Part shown: piece after piece, positions 43,200 through 51,088 of the stretch
Numbering within the stretch: position 1 is the first letter of the stretch
Layout of the letters: each line of letters starts with the position of its first letter
Made by a program: the position numbers and the translations under genes
Notes under the pieces: model-generated
The model's input: only the letters and a program-made list of their open reading frames with translations
The model's database searches: none
What the model was told of the DNA's origin: nothing
Origin: Streptomyces capillispiralis
Lineage (GTDB): Bacteria > Actinomycetota > Actinomycetes > Streptomycetales > Streptomycetaceae
NCBI RefSeq assembly: GCF_007829875.1
Contig: NZ_VIWV01000001.1
Span: 2,264,501-2,328,500, forward strand
Direction: 5' to 3'
Length of the DNA stretch: 64,000 bases

Positions 43200-44447
43200 T
43201 CACGCCCCCGTGAGCTTCGCGAACTTCTCTTCGAATGCCGTCTCTTCCTCGGAGCTCAGGGAGCGGAAGGCACGGGACTTGGCCTGCATGGCCTGGTCGG
43301 GGAGGATCAGCGGGTTGTTCGCCGCGTCCTCGTCGATCTTCGCCAGTTCGTCCTTGACGCCGTCGACCGGGCAGACGAAGTTGATGTAGGCGGCGAGCCG
43401 GGCGGCCGGCTCCGGCTCGAAGTAGTAGTCGATGAGCCGTTCGGCGTTCGTCTTGTGCCGGGCCTTGTTGGGGATGAGCAGGGCGTCGGTGGACGTCATG
43501 TAGCCGCTGTCCGGGATCAGGAACTCGATGTCCGGGTTGTCGGCCTTGAGCTGGACGACGTCACCGGCCCAGGCGAGACACGCGGCGAAGTCGCCCTTGG
43601 TGAGGTCGGCGGTGTAGTCGTTGCCGGTGAAGCGGCGGATCTGCCCCTTGTCGACGGCCCTTTGCAGCCGGGCGATGGCCGCGTCGTAGTCGTCGGCGGC
43701 GAACCTCGCCGGGTCCTTGTCCATGTCGAGCAGCGTCATGCCGACGGTGTCGCGCATCTCGGTGAGCAGGCCGACGCGGCCCTTGAGCTTCGCGTTGTCC
43801 AGCAGGTCGGAGAGGGTCCTCACCTCGACGCCGTCGAGCGCCTTCTTGTTGTAGGCGATGACCGTGGAGATGCCCTGCCAGGGGTAGGAGTAGGCGCGGC
43901 CCGGGTCCCAGTCGGGGTTGCGGAACTGGGCGGACAGGTTGGTGAAGGCGTTCGGCAGGTTGGACGGGTCGAGCTTCTGCACCCAGCCGAGGCGAATGAG
44001 CCGGGCGGCCAGCCAGTCGGTGAGGACGACGATGTCACGGCCGGTGTCCTGACCGGCGGCGAGCTGCGGCTTGATCTTGCCGAAGAACTCGGTGTTGTCG
44101 TTGATGTCCTCGGTGTACGTGACCTTGATGCCGGTGCGCCGCGTGAACGCGTCCAGCGTGGGGTGCTTCCGCCCGCTCTCGTCGACGTCCATGTACTCGG
44201 TCCAGTTGGAGAAGGCGACGGTCTTCTCCTTCTCCGAGTGGTCCTCGGCCGAGACGCCGCCCCGGGTGGTGCCGGCCGCGGGGATGCCGCAGCCGCTCAG
44301 CGCACCGGCCGCGCCGGCCGCGAGCACCCCGCCCGCGGAGGCGCGCAGCAGGGAGCGGCGGGTCAGCGCCGCCCTGCCGTCGCGGAAGCTGCGCCGTATC
44401 GCGGCCAGTCGGGCCGCGGAGAGGCGGTCGGGCTCGTACTGCTCCAT
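43200..44447 (-). CDS. Polyamine-binding lipoprotein (PotD/PotF type)
   Basis: A 415-residue solute-binding protein. The leader has twin arginines (TRRSLLRASAGGVLAAG) and the lipobox LSGCG near residue 53; it begins unusually far in, after a 28-residue charged stretch, so Tat export is likely. VAFSNWTEYMDVD and the LTDWLAARLIRLGWVQKLD segment fit PotD/PotF, with aromatics and acidic residues (WTEY, YSYPWQGIST, WAGDV) expected to bind amine groups. It lies 50 bp downstream of the aldehyde dehydrogenase gene. Confidence 0.92.
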   Translation of the reverse strand: MEQYEPDRLSAARLAAIRRSFRDGRAALTRRSLLRASAGGVLAAGAAGALSGCGIPAAGTTRGGVSAEDHSEKEKTVAFSNWTEYMDVDESGRKHPTLDAFTRRTGIKVTYTEDINDNTEFFGKIKPQLAAGQDTGRDIVVLTDWLAARLIRLGWVQKLDPSNLPNAFTNLSAQFRNPDWDPGRAYSYPWQGISTVIAYNKKALDGVEVRTLSDLLDNAKLKGRVGLLTEMRDTVGMTLLDMDKDPARFAADDYDAAIARLQRAVDKGQIRRFTGNDYTADLTKGDFAACLAWAGDVVQLKADNPDIEFLIPDSGYMTSTDALLIPNKARHKTNAERLIDYYFEPEPAARLAAYINFVCPVDGVKDELAKIDEDAANNPLILPDQAMQAKSRAFRSLSSEEETAFEEKFAKLTGA

Positions 44448-44497
44448 ACGCGTGGTGCCCTTTCGGGAGGTCGGCCGCTGGTCGGACGGCCTGGCTG

Positions 44498-46033
44498 CTA
44501 TCGGTCCCCGAAGACGGTGCGGTGCCAGTCCTTGCGCACCACCGCGGTGTTGTCGTACATCACGTGCTTGATCTGCGTGTACTCCTCGAACGAGTACGCG
44601 GACATGTCCTTGCCGAAGCCGGACGCCTTGGAGCCGCCGTGCGGCATCTCGCTGATGATCGGGATGTGGTCGTTGATCCACACGCAGCCGGCCCTGATCT
44701 CGCGGGTGGCGCGGCCCGTGCGGTACACGTCCCGGCTCCACGCGGAGGCGGCGAGCCCGTACGGGGTGTCGTTGGCGAGCGCGATGCCCTCGTCGTCGGT
44801 GTCGAAGGGCAGGACGACCAGGACCGGGCCGAAGATCTCGGCCTGCACGACCTCGCTGTCCTGCGGCGCGTCGGCGATGAGGGTGGGGCGGTAGTAGGCG
44901 CCCTTCTCCAGCTCCCCCCGCGGGGCCTCGCCGCCGGTCACCACGCGCGCGTAGGCGCGGGCCCGGTCGACGAAGCCGGCCACCCGGTCGCGCTGGGCGT
45001 GCGAGACCATCGGGCCGAGGTCGGTGCCGGGGGCGAAGGGGTCGCCGAGCCGGACGGTCTCCATCAGGGCGGCGGTCCGCTCGACGAACGCCTCGTACAG
45101 CGGGCGCTGCACATAGGCGCGGGTGGCGGCCGTGCAGTCCTGCCCGGTGTTGATGAGGGCGCCCGCGACCGCGCCGTGGACGGCGGCGTCGAGGTCGGCG
45201 TCGTCGAAGACGACGAAGGGCGCCTTGCCGCCGAGTTCGAGGTGGAGGCGCTTGACGGTGGCGGTGGCGATCTCGGCGACGCGCCGGCCGACGGGGGTGG
45301 AGCCGGTGAAGGAGGTCATTGCCACGTCGGGGTGGCCGACCAGGTGCTCGCCGGCCTCCCTGCCGGTGCCGGTGACGATGTTGACCACACCGTCCGGGAG
45401 ACCGGCGTCGGTGGCGGCCCGCGCGAAGAGCAGCGAGGTGAGGGGGGTGAGTTCGGCGGGCTTGAGCACGATGGTGTTGCCCGCGGCGATCGCCGGGAGG
45501 ATCTTCCAGGCGGCCATCTGGAGCGGGTAGTTCCAGGGGGCGATGGAGCCGATCACCCCGATCGGCTCGCGGCGCACGTAGGAGGTGTGGTCGCCGGAGT
45601 ACTCGCCGGCCGACAGGCCCTGGAGGTGTCGGGCGGCTCCGGCGAAGAAGGCGATGTTGTCGACCGTGCCCGGCACGTCGAACTCGCGGCTCAGCTTGAG
45701 GGGTTTGCCGCACTGCGACGACTCGGCGCGGGCGAAGTCCTCCGCGCGCTCCGCGACGACGGCGGCGAACCGGTGCAGCGCGTCGGACCGCTCGCCCGGC
45801 GTGGCCCCGGCCCACGCCGGGAACGCCTCCCGCGCGGCGGCGACGGCCGCGTCGACGTCGTCGGCGCCGGCGAGGTCGTAGGTGAGGACGCCCTCGCCGG
45901 TGGCCGGGTCGACCACCGTGTGCGTACGTCCCGAGGTGCCCCGCGCCGGACGGCCCGCGATGAACTGCGCCCCGTCCGCGAAGTGGTCCCCGGCGGGGAA
46001 TCGTTCCGGGGTGGCGTTGCCCGGGTTGTGCAT
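44498..46033 (-). CDS. Aldehyde dehydrogenase of the polyamine operon (gamma-aminobutyraldehyde/betaine-aldehyde type)
   Basis: A 511-residue NAD-dependent aldehyde dehydrogenase with catalytic Cys in NTGQDCTAATRAY, general-base Glu in LHLELGGKAPFVVF and cofactor-binding SIAPWNYPLQMAAWKILPA. The C-terminal motif GGSKASGFGKDMSAYSFEEYTQIKHVM belongs to the gamma-aminobutyraldehyde and betaine-aldehyde dehydrogenase group. As first gene of the potD-A-B-C-oxidase operon it likely oxidises the aldehyde produced by the PuuB-type enzyme. ATG at 46033 with GGAGAG-type ribosome site; promoter and inverted repeats lie just upstream. Confidence 0.92.
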   Translation of the reverse strand: MHNPGNATPERFPAGDHFADGAQFIAGRPARGTSGRTHTVVDPATGEGVLTYDLAGADDVDAAVAAAREAFPAWAGATPGERSDALHRFAAVVAERAEDFARAESSQCGKPLKLSREFDVPGTVDNIAFFAGAARHLQGLSAGEYSGDHTSYVRREPIGVIGSIAPWNYPLQMAAWKILPAIAAGNTIVLKPAELTPLTSLLFARAATDAGLPDGVVNIVTGTGREAGEHLVGHPDVAMTSFTGSTPVGRRVAEIATATVKRLHLELGGKAPFVVFDDADLDAAVHGAVAGALINTGQDCTAATRAYVQRPLYEAFVERTAALMETVRLGDPFAPGTDLGPMVSHAQRDRVAGFVDRARAYARVVTGGEAPRGELEKGAYYRPTLIADAPQDSEVVQAEIFGPVLVVLPFDTDDEGIALANDTPYGLAASAWSRDVYRTGRATREIRAGCVWINDHIPIISEMPHGGSKASGFGKDMSAYSFEEYTQIKHVMYDNTAVVRKDWHRTVFGDR

Positions 46034-46090
46034 GTCGCTCTCCTCCGTTCGCCGAGGGGGCGGCGTGGCTCCGGCTCGATTTGAGTGCCG

Positions 46091-46119
46091 ATCCTGACAG
46101 AGCAAAGGCACTCCAACAA
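46091..46119 (-). promoter_or_regulatory. Promoter of the polyamine operon
   Basis: On the minus strand -35 TTGTTG (46114-46119), a 17-bp spacer, and -10 CAGGAT (46091-46096). The -35 is one arm of an inverted repeat. Confidence 0.55.
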
Positions 46120-46157
46120 GGGATTCCGTTGTTGCCTTTTGGTTACGCGACGGAATC
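46104..46157. promoter_or_regulatory. Inverted-repeat cluster at the polyamine-operon promoter
   Basis: Three nested inverted repeats: CAACAA (46114-46119)/TTGTTG (46129-46134), AAAGGC (46104-46109)/GCCTTT (46134-46139), and GATTCCGT (46122-46129)/ACGGAATC (46150-46157). They cover and extend upstream of the -35 box, as expected for a repressor or dual regulator. No regulator gene is adjacent; the divergent gene is the NADAR protein. Confidence 0.5.
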
Positions 46158-46228
46158 TGTCGACCAGGTGTCGAGTGGCGACGGAAAAGGCAGGACGGAG
46201 TGTCGGTGGTCGCTGTCAGACTCGGGGC

Positions 46229-46858
46229 ATGGAGGAGATCACGGGGGTGGCGGTGGGCGGGACGACGGGGGCGATCGGTTCCAGGGAGGCGCTGACCGAG
46301 GCGGTGCGGGCCGGGGCGCGGGTCAAGTACCTGCGCTTCTGGGGGCACCGGCCGCTGCCCGACGGCCGGATCGGGGCGAGCTGTCTGAGCCAGTGGTGGC
46401 CGTCGCCGTTCACGGTGGCGGGCGTGGAGTACGCGACCGCGGAGCACTGGATGATGGCCGCCAAGGCCCGGCTGTTCGGGGACGCGGAGGCGGAGCGGCT
46501 GGCGCTGGACGCCGGGCACCCCTCGGAGGCGAAGAAGGCGGGGCGGCTGGTGCGGGGCTTCGACGAGGCGGTATGGCGCCGGGAGCGGTTCGGCATCGTC
46601 GTCGAGGGCAGCGTGCACAAGTTCACGGCACACCGGGACCTGGGAGCCTTTCTGCTGAACACGGGCGAGCGTGTGCTGGTGGAGGCGAGCCCCGTGGACC
46701 GGGTCTGGGGCATCGGCCTCGCGGCGGACGACGAGCGGGCGGCGGACCCGGAGCGGTGGCGGGGCCCGAACCTGCTGGGCTTCGCGTTGATGGAGGCACG
46801 GACACGGCTCCGGGCGGGCGGACCGGGGCGGGCGGGCGACGGCGCGACCGGCGGCTGA
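46229..46858 (+). CDS. NADAR-family protein (YbiA-like)
   Basis: A 209-residue single-domain protein. LRFWGHRPLPDGRIGASCLSQWWPSPFTV with VEYATAEHWMMAAKARLFGD, SEAKKAGRLVRGFDEAVWRRERF and KFTAHRDLGAFLLNTGERVLVEASPVDRVWGIG are the conserved blocks of the NADAR fold. Family members hydrolyse N-glycosidic bonds of riboflavin intermediates or act on ADP-ribose-type nucleotides. An ATG at 46229 sits close to the GGAG that begins its own coding sequence; upstream in-frame extensions lack conservation. It is divergent from the polyamine operon. Confidence 0.85.
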   Translation: MEEITGVAVGGTTGAIGSREALTEAVRAGARVKYLRFWGHRPLPDGRIGASCLSQWWPSPFTVAGVEYATAEHWMMAAKARLFGDAEAERLALDAGHPSEAKKAGRLVRGFDEAVWRRERFGIVVEGSVHKFTAHRDLGAFLLNTGERVLVEASPVDRVWGIGLAADDERAADPERWRGPNLLGFALMEARTRLRAGGPGRAGDGATGG

Positions 46859-47208
46859 GGACGCGGACACCGCGCCGGGCCGGCGACGCGGCGGCTGGGG
46901 CTCGGCGGTGACGGGTGAGGGCTGACCCAGGGGCGGGCCCCGCCCCGCCCGGGTTCCGGCCCGGCTTCGACCGGTTCCGGTCAGGTTCGGACCCCCGTCC
47001 GGCCGGGGACCGGCCCGGGGACCGGCCGGGGACCGGCCCGGTTCCAGCACGATGTCGAGCGGGTCCCGGCCGGACATGGGCAGACCCCGCGGCCAGGGGT
47101 GGACGGCCTACGTGACCTGGCGCTCGCCCGGCGGGCAGGCGCACGGGGCCGTGGAGTGCGTGGCCGCCGGAACCGCCCCCGCTTCCGCCCCCGCTCCCGT
47201 CTGCCGCG
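46859..47208. other. Convergent intergenic region with short GC repeats
   Basis: About 350 bp between the NADAR and DUF4190 genes. Three near-copies of GGGGACCGGCC lie around 47004-47040. An open frame of 45 codons (47075-47212) has no ribosome site and I do not count it as a gene. No clear terminator is seen apart from GC-rich imperfect hairpins. Confidence 0.5.
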
Positions 47209-48072
47209 CTAGGTGACGAGGATCAGGATGCCGAAGCCGACCCCCAGCGCGCTGCCCACCGCTCCGCAGATGATCCCGGCCAGGGCCTGGCCGGCGTTCG
47301 TGGCCTCGCCCCGGGCGGCCTTGCCCCGGCCGATCCCGCCGAAGATCACGGCCAGCACGCCCAGCAGGATGGCCACCGGCCAGATGCAGAAGACAACGGC
47401 CGAGATGATGCCGAGCACGAGGCCGGTGACGCCCATTCCGTTGCTCGGCGGAGCGGCCATGCCGGACCAGCCGTAGGGCGCGGGCCCGGGCGTGCCGCCG
47501 TACCCGCCGGGATAGCCGTACGGCATCCGGCCGGGCCCCTCGGGGCCGACGGGCGGCGGCGGGACGGGCTCACCCCCGGCCGGGGGTGCGAAGGGATTGA
47601 CCGCCGGGGTGGGGGCGGAGGAGTGTGCGGGAGCCTGCGGGACGGACGGACCGGCCCACGGCTGCGCGGTGTACGGGGCGGGGGCGGGCTCACCCATCGC
47701 CGGGAACGACGTCACCGTCTGCTGGTCATGGACGGAAGGGCTCGTGGGCGCGGACGGCACGGACGGCGCGGACCACGGCTGCGGGTTGTCCCCGGCGGCA
47801 AGCGTCTCGCTGCGGTCCACGGCCCGCCCGCCACCGGCCGACCGGCCGTCGGCGGGAGTGCGGTGCCTCGGCGGCGCCCAGGGATCGGGCGTGCCCGCGG
47901 CATCCGGGGTCTCCGCGGTCCCCACGTCCACCAGCGAACCGTCCTGCGGCACCACGTTCTCCGCACCGCCGTCGGCCGGTGCCGGCCACACGTCACCGGT
48001 GTGCGGAGCACCGGTCTGCGAACCGCCCGCGGAGTGCTCCCGCGCCTCCGGCGTCTGTGCGTCGTCGGACAT
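47209..48072 (-). CDS. Proline-rich DUF4190 membrane protein
   Basis: A 287-residue protein: about 200 residues of low-complexity Pro/Ala/Gly sequence with YGYPGGYGG-like repeats, then a two-helix DUF4190 domain (MGVTGLVLGIISAVVFCIWPVAILLGVLAVIFGGIGRG is broken by a short turn) and a final hydrophobic segment (GIICGAVGSALGVGFGILIL). It is likely an inner-membrane protein with a disordered cytosolic arm. Function unknown. ATG at 48072 was chosen for its GGAGGGG; two earlier in-frame starts lack one. It is divergent from the deaminase gene. Confidence 0.8.
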   Translation of the reverse strand: MSDDAQTPEAREHSAGGSQTGAPHTGDVWPAPADGGAENVVPQDGSLVDVGTAETPDAAGTPDPWAPPRHRTPADGRSAGGGRAVDRSETLAAGDNPQPWSAPSVPSAPTSPSVHDQQTVTSFPAMGEPAPAPYTAQPWAGPSVPQAPAHSSAPTPAVNPFAPPAGGEPVPPPPVGPEGPGRMPYGYPGGYGGTPGPAPYGWSGMAAPPSNGMGVTGLVLGIISAVVFCIWPVAILLGVLAVIFGGIGRGKAARGEATNAGQALAGIICGAVGSALGVGFGILILVT

Positions 48073-48224
48073 GCGCTGGGCCCCCTCCGTCGGACGTTCC
48101 GTCATGCTACGACCCGTCCGCACTCCGCGCGCGCCCGGCCTACGATGATCCCCGAACCACCGATCAGCCGATCACCCGCGTCCCGCCGCACACCGGCCGC
48201 GGACGCCGTTCCCGGGGAGGGACC

Positions 48225-49292
48225 TTGACCGACCACCTCGACGCAGCCGCCGGCGGCACGGGCCGCGACCTGCACGCCTTCATCGCCGGGCTGCCCAAGG
48301 CCGAACTGCATGTGCACCACGTCGGCTCCGCCTCCCCCCGCATCGTCGCGGAACTCGCCGCCCGCCACCCCGACTCCAAGGTGCCCACCGACCCCGAGGC
48401 GCTGGCCGACTACTTCACCTTCACGGACTTCGCGCACTTCATCGAGCTGTACCTGTCCGTCGTCGACCTCGTGCGCACCCCCGAGGACGTCCGGCTGCTG
48501 ACGTACGAGGTGGGGCGCGAGCTGGCCCGGCAGCAGGTGCGGTACGCCGAGCTGACCGTCACCCCGTTCTCCTCCACCCGACGCGGGATCGACGAGCGTG
48601 CCTTCATGGACGCGATCGAGGACGCCCGCAAGGCGGCCGAGTCCGAGTTCGGGACCGTGCTGCGCTGGTGCTTCGACATTCCCGGCGAGGCCGGGCTGGA
48701 GTCCGCCGAGGAGACGTTGCGGCTCGCCACCGACGACCGGCTGCGCCCGGAGGGCCTGGTCTCCTTCGGCCTCGGCGGCCCGGAGATCGGCGTGCCGCGC
48801 CCGCAGTTCAAGCCGTACTTCGACCGCGCCATCGCCGCCGGCCTGCACTCCGTGCCGCACGCCGGCGAGACCACCGGCCCGCAGACGGTGTGGGACGCGC
48901 TGAACGACCTCGGCGCCGAGCGCATCGGGCACGGCACCAGCTCCGCCCGGGACCCCGAGCTGCTCCGGCACCTGGCCGAGCGGCGCATCCCGCTGGAGGT
49001 GTGCCCCACCTCCAACATCGCCACCCGCGCGGTCACCACCCTCGACGAGCACCCCCTGAAGGACTTCGTCCGGGCCGGGGTGCTGGTGACGATCAACTCC
49101 GACGACCCGCCGATGTTCGGCACCGACCTCAACAACGAGTACGCGGTCGCCGCGCGGCTGCTGGAGCTCGACGAGCGGGGCCTGGCCGACCTGGCGCGGA
49201 ACGCGGTCGAGGCGTCCTTCATGGACGCGGCCGGCAAGGCGCGGCTGGCCGCCGAGATCGACGCCCACACCACGTCCTGGCTCGCCTCCTGA
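48225..49292 (+). CDS. Adenosine-deaminase-family enzyme, probable 6-aminodeoxyfutalosine deaminase
   Basis: A 355-residue zinc amidohydrolase. Metal- and substrate-binding motifs are all present: ELHVHHVGSA (HxH), SVPHAGETTGP (HAGE), ERIGHGTS, CPTSN and INSDDPPMF. Members in Streptomyces with the variant first motif (HVHHVGS in place of HLHLxG) have, as I recall, been shown to deaminate aminodeoxyfutalosine in the futalosine route to menaquinone; plain adenosine or adenine deaminase is the alternative. The start is a TTG at 48225 with GGAGG four bases upstream; no ATG or GTG occurs in frame near it. The phosphodiesterase gene follows 19 bp later. Confidence 0.87.
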   Translation: MTDHLDAAAGGTGRDLHAFIAGLPKAELHVHHVGSASPRIVAELAARHPDSKVPTDPEALADYFTFTDFAHFIELYLSVVDLVRTPEDVRLLTYEVGRELARQQVRYAELTVTPFSSTRRGIDERAFMDAIEDARKAAESEFGTVLRWCFDIPGEAGLESAEETLRLATDDRLRPEGLVSFGLGGPEIGVPRPQFKPYFDRAIAAGLHSVPHAGETTGPQTVWDALNDLGAERIGHGTSSARDPELLRHLAERRIPLEVCPTSNIATRAVTTLDEHPLKDFVRAGVLVTINSDDPPMFGTDLNNEYAVAARLLELDERGLADLARNAVEASFMDAAGKARLAAEIDAHTTSWLAS

Positions 49293-49311
49293 CCACTCCC
49301 GAAGGGCCGCC

Positions 49312-50016
49312 ATGCCGAACGTGACCGCCGTGGCCCACCGCGGCGACCCCTACCGCGTCCGTGAGAACACGATCGCCTCGCTGCGGTCCGCGCTCCGCCG
49401 GGGCGCGGACGCGGTGGAGATCGACGTACGCCTCACCCGGGACGGCGTTCCCGTGCTGCTGCACGACGACACGCTGAAGCGGCTGTGGGAGCACGACCGT
49501 CCGGTGCGGTCGCTGTCCTGGGAGGAGGTGCGCGGGATGACGGACGACGGGGTGCCGTCCCTCGCCGACGCGCTGGCGGCGACCGACGGCGGCCGGGTGA
49601 TGATCGACCTGCCCGGCGAGCCGGACGTCCGGGCCGCGCGCCGGGTGGTGGACACCGTGCGCGCGCAGGGCGCCCAGGACCGCGTCCACTACTGCGCGGG
49701 CGCCCCCGCCATGCTCGCCGTCCGCGCGGCGGACCCGTCCGCCGAGATCGCGCTCACCCGGACGACCCTGGCCCCGCCGCGCCCCGGACTGCTGGACGCG
49801 ATCCGCCCCCGCTGGCTCAACTACCGCTTCGGGCTGGTCGACCGCGCCCTCGCCGACCGCGTCCACCGCGACGGCTACCTGCTGTCGGTCTGGACCCCGG
49901 ACACCCGCCGCTCCATGCGCCGCCTGCTGGCGCTCGGCGTCGACTCGGTCACCACCAACCGCATCGACGTCCTGTGCGCACTGCGCGACGGCGGAACCCC
50001 GTCCGGCGCTTCATGA
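49312..50016 (+). CDS. Glycerophosphodiester phosphodiesterase family protein
   Basis: A 234-residue GDPD-fold hydrolase. The catalytic start VAHRGDPYRVRENTIAS and the metal-binding VEIDVRLTRDGVPVLLHDDTLKRLW are canonical; the C-terminal VWTPDTRRSMRRLLALGVDSVTTNRIDVL closes the TIM barrel. It releases sn-glycerol 3-phosphate from deacylated phospholipids or a related diester. No signal peptide, so cytoplasmic. It lies 19 bp after the deaminase and is likely cotranscribed. Its stop codon is inside the first unit of a 17-bp tandem repeat. Confidence 0.92.
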   Translation: MPNVTAVAHRGDPYRVRENTIASLRSALRRGADAVEIDVRLTRDGVPVLLHDDTLKRLWEHDRPVRSLSWEEVRGMTDDGVPSLADALAATDGGRVMIDLPGEPDVRAARRVVDTVRAQGAQDRVHYCAGAPAMLAVRAADPSAEIALTRTTLAPPRPGLLDAIRPRWLNYRFGLVDRALADRVHRDGYLLSVWTPDTRRSMRRLLALGVDSVTTNRIDVLCALRDGGTPSGAS

Positions 50017-50087
50017 GGCCCGGCGCTTCGTGAGGCCCGGCCTTATGAGGCCCGGCACTTCATGAGGCCCGGCGCTTCATGAGGTCC
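50005..50087. repeat. 17-bp tandem repeat spanning the ends of two convergent genes
   Basis: Five units: GGCGCTTCATGAGGCCC (50005-50021), GGCGCTTCGTGAGGCCC, a 15-bp GGCCTTATGAGGCCC, GGCACTTCATGAGGCCC and GGCGCTTCATGAGGTCC (to 50087). Because TCATGA contains TGA on both strands, the array supplies the stop of the phosphodiesterase (unit 1) and that of the hydrolase (unit 4). Confidence 0.9.
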
Positions 50088-50950
50088 CGCAGGGCCGCGG
50101 CGACGTCCCCCGGCGCCTCCTCGGCCATGAAGTGCCCGCAGTCCACGGTGGAGTGGCGCAGGTCGGTGGCCCAGGCGCCCCACAGGGCGGCCGCCTCGTA
50201 GCCGAGGGCGGCCCCCCAGTCCTGCTGGAGCACGGAGACGGGCATGGTGAGCCGGTTCCCGGCCGCCCGGTCGGCCCGGTCGTGCTCCACGTCGGCCCCG
50301 GCGGAGGCGCGGTAGTCGGCGACGATCGACGCGACGGCGTCCCGGCAGGCCGCGAGGTAGGCCGCGCGGACCTCGGCGGGCACGGCGGCGGGGTCCTTCG
50401 CCCAGACGTCCAGGAAGTGGCCGAAGAACGCGTCGGCGCTCGCCGCGATCATCCGCTCGGGCAGGCCGGGCGGCTGCGCCATCAGGTAGAGGTGGAAGCC
50501 GACGGTGGCCGAGGTGCCGTGCAGCGCCTCCCACATGTCCAGGGTGGGCAGCACGTCCAGGCAGGCCAGGTGGCTGATCGCGGCCGGGTGGTCCAGCCCG
50601 GCCCGGAAGGCGACGAGGGCGCCCCGGTCGTGGCCGGCCAGGGCGAACCGCTCGTGGCCCAGGGCGGCGGCCAGCGCGACGGCGTCGGCGGCCATGGTCC
50701 GCTTGGCGTAGGTGTCCGGTCCGGCCTCGGCGGGCTTGTCGCTGTCGCCGTAGCCGCGCAGGTCGGGGCAGATGACGGTGTGGTCGGCGGCCAGGTCGGC
50801 GGCGACGTGCCGCCACATCAGGTGGGTCTGCGGGAAGCCGTGCAGCAGGACGACCGGGGAGCCGGAGCCGCCGACGGCGACGTTCAGCGCGACGTCCCGG
50901 GCGACGGGGACGCGGCGGTAGGTGAAGCCGGGGATGGTGGGATGGGTCAT
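50060..50950 (-). CDS. Alpha/beta hydrolase (epoxide hydrolase / haloacetate dehalogenase-like)
   Basis: A 296-residue alpha/beta-hydrolase. HGFPQTHLMW carries the oxyanion-hole HG, DLRGYGDSDKP is the conserved strand, the nucleophile is Asp in AGHDRGALVAFRAG, and the catalytic His is in STVDCGHFMAEEAPGDV. An Asp nucleophile puts it with epoxide hydrolases and haloacetate dehalogenases. Substrate unknown. ATG at 50950 has AGGAG upstream; the long non-conserved N-terminal reading to 51010 is rejected. It is divergent, at 138 bp, from the BTAD regulator. Confidence 0.88.
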   Translation of the reverse strand: MTHPTIPGFTYRRVPVARDVALNVAVGGSGSPVVLLHGFPQTHLMWRHVAADLAADHTVICPDLRGYGDSDKPAEAGPDTYAKRTMAADAVALAAALGHERFALAGHDRGALVAFRAGLDHPAAISHLACLDVLPTLDMWEALHGTSATVGFHLYLMAQPPGLPERMIAASADAFFGHFLDVWAKDPAAVPAEVRAAYLAACRDAVASIVADYRASAGADVEHDRADRAAGNRLTMPVSVLQQDWGAALGYEAAALWGAWATDLRHSTVDCGHFMAEEAPGDVAAALRDLMKRRAS

Positions 50951-51088
50951 GGCGGGTCTCTTCTCCTCGGGAGCGGCGCCCGGCGTACGGGTGCGGGCGG
51001 TGGTCCCCACCCTCGGGGGCGTGGATCAGCAACCGATGAACAGCGGCGTCGGACCCGCCGGGACCGCACTGGAGGGACGGGTGGCGTC

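Noticed and set aside
47075..47212. 45-codon open frame between NADAR and DUF4190 genes
   Set aside because: No ribosome-binding site, no known homologue that I recognise, and it overlaps the 3' end of the DUF4190 gene.
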